This document shows, piece after piece, positions 7,181 to 9,643 of a stretch of 9,643 nt of DNA; the stretch's first letter is position 1; each line of letters opens with the position of its first letter. The stretch comes from Clostridia bacterium (GTDB lineage: Bacteria > Bacillota > Clostridia > DSM-8532): contig JAOABT010000384.1 in NCBI GenBank assembly GCA_026418215.1, positions 1-9,643 on the forward strand, read 5' to 3'. Below the pieces are notes generated by a model that saw nothing but the letters and a program-made list of their open reading frames with translations, ran no database searches and was not told where the DNA came from. A program made the position numbers and the translations under genes.

Positions 7181-7441
7181 TGGATTTTTCAGGCCACGCT
7201 AGGAATAAAAGTAAAGCTAGAATGAAGTGCTTGGTTAAGATCATAGCAGGGGCATTGGCAAAATTTGATTCAAGATTGCAGGAAGCCACCATTGAGAGGT
7301 CATTCAGGCCATAAAAGGTCTTTGTGAGTCTTGGACGAAGACGATATAGCGCTTATCCAAGATTGGTTGAAATCGTAAAGGTTTAGCATGAATAGTTTAA
7401 TTTAAATTAATAAAAAATTAATGATAAACGTTAAATAATTA
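7181..7441. other. Intergenic stretch between divergent genes, no supported gene
   Basis: The stretch between the divergent WYL gene and DUF2975 operon has two parts. From 7181 to about 7385 the base composition is gene-like but all frames are broken by stops. The longest ATG frame noted is 30 codons plus stop (7222-7314) with no ribosome binding site. A 7-bp inverted repeat TCTTGGA/TCCAAGA lies at 7329-7335 and 7356-7362. From about 7386 to 7441 the DNA is almost all A and T and includes the perfect 14-bp palindrome TTAATTTAAATTAA at 7397-7410, which may serve as an UP-like element or operator for the next promoter. The first part could be a gene relic, but no product is recognised. Confidence 0.45.
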
Positions 7442-7470
7442 TTGATATGTATTAAAGAGTATGATATAAT
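7442..7470 (+). promoter_or_regulatory. Strong extended -10 promoter of the DUF2975-HTH-GH5 operon
   Basis: TTGATA (7442-7447) and TATAAT (7465-7470) are separated by 17 bp, with TG at 7462-7463 making an extended -10 (TGATATAAT). This is nearly full consensus. An AT-rich tract lies directly upstream. Transcription would start near 7477, about 29 nt before the first ATG, leaving a short leader with GGAGGG. Confidence 0.85.
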
Positions 7471-7505
7471 TCCCATATAAAAACACAAATTTGGAGGGAA
7501 TTCTT

Positions 7506-8093
7506 ATGACGATCAATCAGAACAAAATAAAACGTGTATCAGCTATCCTGCATAAGGTCTTTATTGTTTTTTACTGGGTCGGGGTCGTTGTCGCAGCCAT
7601 TGGAAGCCTTTTTTACGTGGCACAGTTTTTTATGCCTCGGCAGTGGTTCAGAGTTGCCGGAGATGACGCCGGATTGGGACTGACCATAGATAACACCGTT
7701 TATTTTCATGCAGCCGCCGGGGAAGTGGTGAATGCACAGCCCTTTATCCAAGCCCTGGCTCCATTTGCCATCGCCATCATGGTTATGCTTCTGGTGGGGA
7801 TCAAGCAGGTTATGCTCATTTTGAAGAGTGTAGCCCAGGATAACCCCTTTGCGCTTGAGAATGCCTCGAGGCTTTCCATCATCGGCTTTGATCTTTTGAT
7901 TGCCTCATTTGTGGTGAGCATAGCCAAAACGATAGCCTATGCTACCTTGCTCCAGCTTTTTGGAATGCACAATGTTACGTCCAATTTTTCCATCGATCCG
8001 GTTCTCCTATTGACAGGCTTTCTCGTTCTCATTTTATCCGGTGTTTTCAAATATGGAAATTATCTCAAAAGTGAGTACGATGCCACGGTATAA
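7506..8093 (+). CDS. DUF2975 integral membrane protein (YoaS-like)
   Basis: The product is a small membrane protein of 195 residues with four predicted TM helices (about 19-41, 84-107, 124-148, 164-183). A loop of about 40 residues, probably outside the cell, lies between TM1 and TM2. Family features visible are the conserved QDNPFALENASRLSIIG stretch before TM3 and the ending GVFKYGNYLKSEYD after TM4. I use ATG 7506 because GGAGGG (7493-7498) sits 7 nt before it; the in-frame TTG at 7491 would place the start over the ribosome binding site itself. DUF2975 proteins are commonly followed by a short Xre/YozG-like regulator, as here 14 nt downstream, and as in the yoaS/yozG genes of Bacillus subtilis. 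The biochemical role is unknown. Being first in the operon, it may act as a membrane partner or sensor for the regulator, which is inference. Confidence 0.88.
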   Translation: MTINQNKIKRVSAILHKVFIVFYWVGVVVAAIGSLFYVAQFFMPRQWFRVAGDDAGLGLTIDNTVYFHAAAGEVVNAQPFIQALAPFAIAIMVMLLVGIKQVMLILKSVAQDNPFALENASRLSIIGFDLLIASFVVSIAKTIAYATLLQLFGMHNVTSNFSIDPVLLLTGFLVLILSGVFKYGNYLKSEYDATV

Positions 8094-8107
8094 GGGAGGA
8101 TTTGAAA

Positions 8108-8341
8108 ATGGCCATTATCATAAGGCTAGACCGCATGCTCGCCGATCGCAAAATGCAGTTGTCTGAGCTAGCTGACCAGGTTGGCATTTCAATTGTCAAC
8201 TTATCCAACTTAAAAACCGGGAAGGTGAAGGCGATACGCTTTTCTACTCTTAATAGGATTTGCAGAGTGCTGAGCTGTCAGCCCGGTGAGATTCTCGAAT
8301 ATACGCCCTCGCCCAGTGATGACGAGGAAGATGAGGAGTAA
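8108..8341 (+). CDS. Small Xre/Cro-family HTH regulator (YozG-like)
   Basis: This 77-residue DNA-binding protein is almost entirely one Cro/CI-type helix-turn-helix domain. The core LSELADQVGISIVNLSNLKTG (about 18-38) is cut around the turn VGIS, and KAIRFSTLNRICRVL plus CQPGEILEY complete the five-helix fold. These are hallmarks of the YozG-like group found beside DUF2975 genes. The tail is strongly acidic (SDDEEDEE). ATG 8108 has GGGAGG (8094-8099) 8 nt upstream; the TTG at 8102 is too close to that site. The codons for the acidic tail also supply GAGGAG (8333-8338), the ribosome binding site of the next gene, so the two are probably coupled. It likely regulates its own operon, with the AT-rich palindrome at 7397-7410 a candidate site; this is inferred from position only. 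Confidence 0.92.
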   Translation: MAIIIRLDRMLADRKMQLSELADQVGISIVNLSNLKTGKVKAIRFSTLNRICRVLSCQPGEILEYTPSPSDDEEDEE

Positions 8342-8344
8342 CCC

Positions 8345-9400
8345 ATGACATTCTTCAAAAAAGGACTTAAAGTTTTGCTAATTCTTCTTGGCTGCATCAT
8401 TCTATTTAATATTGTCCTTCTGGTTTTATCACCTTTTTCCGACAGGATCACGGTAAGGACGCCAATTGCCCATAAAAACGATTTTTCAATGGCTGGACTT
8501 AAGATGCTACCTGCTTTAAGGACAGAGGGAAACCGCATTATTAACGAGAAGGGCGAAGTCGTTTTGCTTCGGGGTGTGATGGCGCCTGATCCGGACAGGC
8601 TCAACGAACGCAAGCTTTTTGACAAAGCCTATTATCAAAAGATAAAGGATATGGGTGCCAATGTTCTAAGAGTGCCCGTCCATCCCGAACGCTACCATGA
8701 TGATCCTGACTACCTATGGCGCTATTTGGACCCCATCGTCACGTGGGCAGCGGAAATGAATCTTTATGTCATCATTGACTGGCATTACATAGGTAATATA
8801 AAAACCGGTGAGGGCGATGAAATGCCGGACCTCAAGGAAAAGCCCCTTGATTATTCCTTAGCCTTTTGGGCAAAAACTGCCGCTTATTTTAAAGAGGCCC
8901 CTCACGTTATTTTTGAACTCTATAATGAACCGGCTAAAATAACTTCTGAGGATTGGACGGAATGCGCCCAGAAGCTCATTGAAGCCATTAGGAGAACCGG
9001 GGCCGACCAATTGATCATCGCCGGTGGTATCGACTATTCCCATGATTTGTCCTGGACAGAGCGGCTCCCGTTAAGAGACAGTAATTTGGCCTATGCTGCC
9101 CATGTTTTTCCGGACAGAAGCCACAGCACCTGGCAGGTTTATTTCGGAAAGGTCTCGGAAAAAATTCCCGTGGTTGCAACAGAATGGGGCTTTATGGATG
9201 AAAACCGCAATCAGACCAAGCAATACTACCTCATCGGGAGTACAATGGATTTCGGAGAGCCTCTTCTTGATTTCTTAAGCGAAAAGGGCATAGGCTGGGT
9301 GGCTGCCTGGTATGATGATAAATGGGAAGCTCCCATGTTTACCAATGGCTATAAGGCTCTCACAGGCTTCGGGCGATTTGTTGAGGACAGACTTAAATAA
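8345..9400 (+). CDS. Membrane-anchored glycoside hydrolase family 5 (cellulase-like)
   Basis: The 351-residue enzyme has a basic N-terminus and one hydrophobic segment (about 9-29), then a GH5 (beta/alpha)8 barrel on the outer face. Expected residues are present: Arg109 in LRVPVHPE, the DWH motif at 145-147, the acid/base Glu195 in FELYNEP, His253 in AAHVF, the nucleophile Glu280 in VATEWG and Trp322 in AAWYDD. The family uses a retaining mechanism on beta-glucans, mannans and related chains; the exact substrate cannot be read here. No carbohydrate-binding module, dockerin or S-layer domain is present. LLGC (13-16) is a loose lipobox, but hydrophobic residues continue after the Cys, so a TM anchor is more likely. 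ATG 8345 lies 3 nt after the HTH stop with GAGGAG 6 nt upstream. A terminator follows directly, so it is the last gene of the operon. Because it stays at the membrane, a role on cell-surface glycans rather than biomass breakdown is possible. Confidence 0.93.
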   Translation: MTFFKKGLKVLLILLGCIILFNIVLLVLSPFSDRITVRTPIAHKNDFSMAGLKMLPALRTEGNRIINEKGEVVLLRGVMAPDPDRLNERKLFDKAYYQKIKDMGANVLRVPVHPERYHDDPDYLWRYLDPIVTWAAEMNLYVIIDWHYIGNIKTGEGDEMPDLKEKPLDYSLAFWAKTAAYFKEAPHVIFELYNEPAKITSEDWTECAQKLIEAIRRTGADQLIIAGGIDYSHDLSWTERLPLRDSNLAYAAHVFPDRSHSTWQVYFGKVSEKIPVVATEWGFMDENRNQTKQYYLIGSTMDFGEPLLDFLSEKGIGWVAAWYDDKWEAPMFTNGYKALTGFGRFVEDRLK

Positions 9401-9401
9401 G

Positions 9402-9434
9402 AAAACGCGGGTGTCGATCTAGCACTCGCGTTTT
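9402..9434 (+). terminator. Rho-independent terminator of the GH5 operon
   Basis: The arms AAAACGCGGGTG (9402-9413) and CACTCGCGTTTT (9423-9434) pair over 12 bp with a single G-U wobble, around a 9-nt loop. The stem ends in TTTT and starts 1 nt after the GH5 stop codon. The AAAA on the left arm could also stop transcripts from the other strand. Confidence 0.88.
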
Positions 9435-9643
9435 AATCATCCATGAATTCGAAAAAGGAAAAGCATAAACCATGACTTTATCAATTGTACGATTACTGGT
9501 TTAGGCATAGTGCTTCATTCTAAGGAGTAAGGAGAATAGGGAAGTATCAAAAAGAAGGAGACTTAGTAGAAAATGAGAACTGCTCATGGGATTATGAAGC
9601 TGCAAGCCACGATCTATTTTTGAATAACCGAGTAGCCTTTGGC
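9435..9643 (+). other. 3' end of window, no supported gene; one open frame runs off the edge
   Basis: A plus-strand frame is open from 9524 to the last base (40 codons). Its later part reads like protein (GDLVENENCSWDYEAASH, then DLFLNNRVAFG). However, no ATG or GTG lies in it, and its only TTG is near the end. Two tiny ATG frames have purine-rich sites upstream: 9472-9504 (10 codons) and 9573-9623 (16 codons). The open frame may be a decayed gene, or a gene whose body lies beyond the window. No product is recognised. Confidence 0.25.

Noticed and set aside
7222..7314. 30-residue frame starting MKCLVKIIAG
   Set aside because: No ribosome binding site precedes the ATG and no similarity is recognised; chance cannot be excluded.
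7329..7362. Inverted repeat TCTTGGA/TCCAAGA as a terminator
   Set aside because: The 20-nt loop is large, the stem only 7 bp and no T-tract follows.
7491..7505. TTG at 7491 as start of the DUF2975 gene
   Set aside because: It overlaps the GGAGGG site that is correctly spaced for ATG 7506.
8102..8107. TTG at 8102 as start of the HTH gene
   Set aside because: It is only 2 nt from the Shine-Dalgarno; ATG 8108 has an 8-nt gap and begins at the family's usual N-terminus.
8345..8440. GH5 protein as a lipoprotein
   Set aside because: LLGC is a loose lipobox and the hydrophobic run continues well past the Cys, which fits a TM anchor better.

Overview
The window looks like a chromosomal segment of a Gram-positive, low-to-mid GC Firmicute, most likely a clostridial anaerobe. 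This rests on strong AGGAGG-type ribosome binding sites, sigma-A-like promoters, a DUF2975/YozG-like gene pair and a two-component-linked FtsX-type ABC exporter. No species can be named from the sequence alone. No rRNA, tRNA, CRISPR array or intact insertion sequence was found.

Region 1 (1-4732, plus strand) is a signal-responsive export locus. It begins inside a membrane sensor histidine kinase whose 5' end, and presumably its response regulator, lie before the window. An inverted repeat, TTACA-N4-TGTAA, follows and matches the box described for BceR-like response regulators. Next come an ABC ATPase and an 865-residue FtsX/MacB-type permease, translationally coupled through a TTGA overlap. 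The likely logic is that the kinase senses an envelope stress or antimicrobial, the regulator binds the box, and the ATPase-permease pair is induced. After the permease lies a noncoding tract of degenerate tandem repeats with a unit of about 24 bp. It ends in a very strong, probably bidirectional, terminator.

Region 2 (4779-7180, minus strand) converges on region 1. In transcription order it holds a WYL-domain regulator of the YafY/DeoR-like type and a six-TM histidine kinase with no response regulator in the window. The WYL gene has a good promoter, and a TGACA-N6-TGTCA inverted repeat overlaps its -35 element, which suggests autoregulation. The kinase follows 64 nt later and may be read from the same transcript, from a weak internal promoter, or both.

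Region 3 (7181-9434, plus strand) starts with a noncoding, partly very AT-rich intergenic stretch carrying a near-consensus extended -10 promoter. A tight three-gene operon follows: a four-TM DUF2975 protein, a small YozG-like Xre/Cro regulator and a membrane-anchored GH5 glycoside hydrolase with all expected catalytic residues. It closes with a hairpin terminator. The attachment of a cellulase-family enzyme to the DUF2975/HTH pair is the most distinctive arrangement here.

The last 209 bases hold no gene that can be supported. One frame stays open to the window end without a usual start codon.
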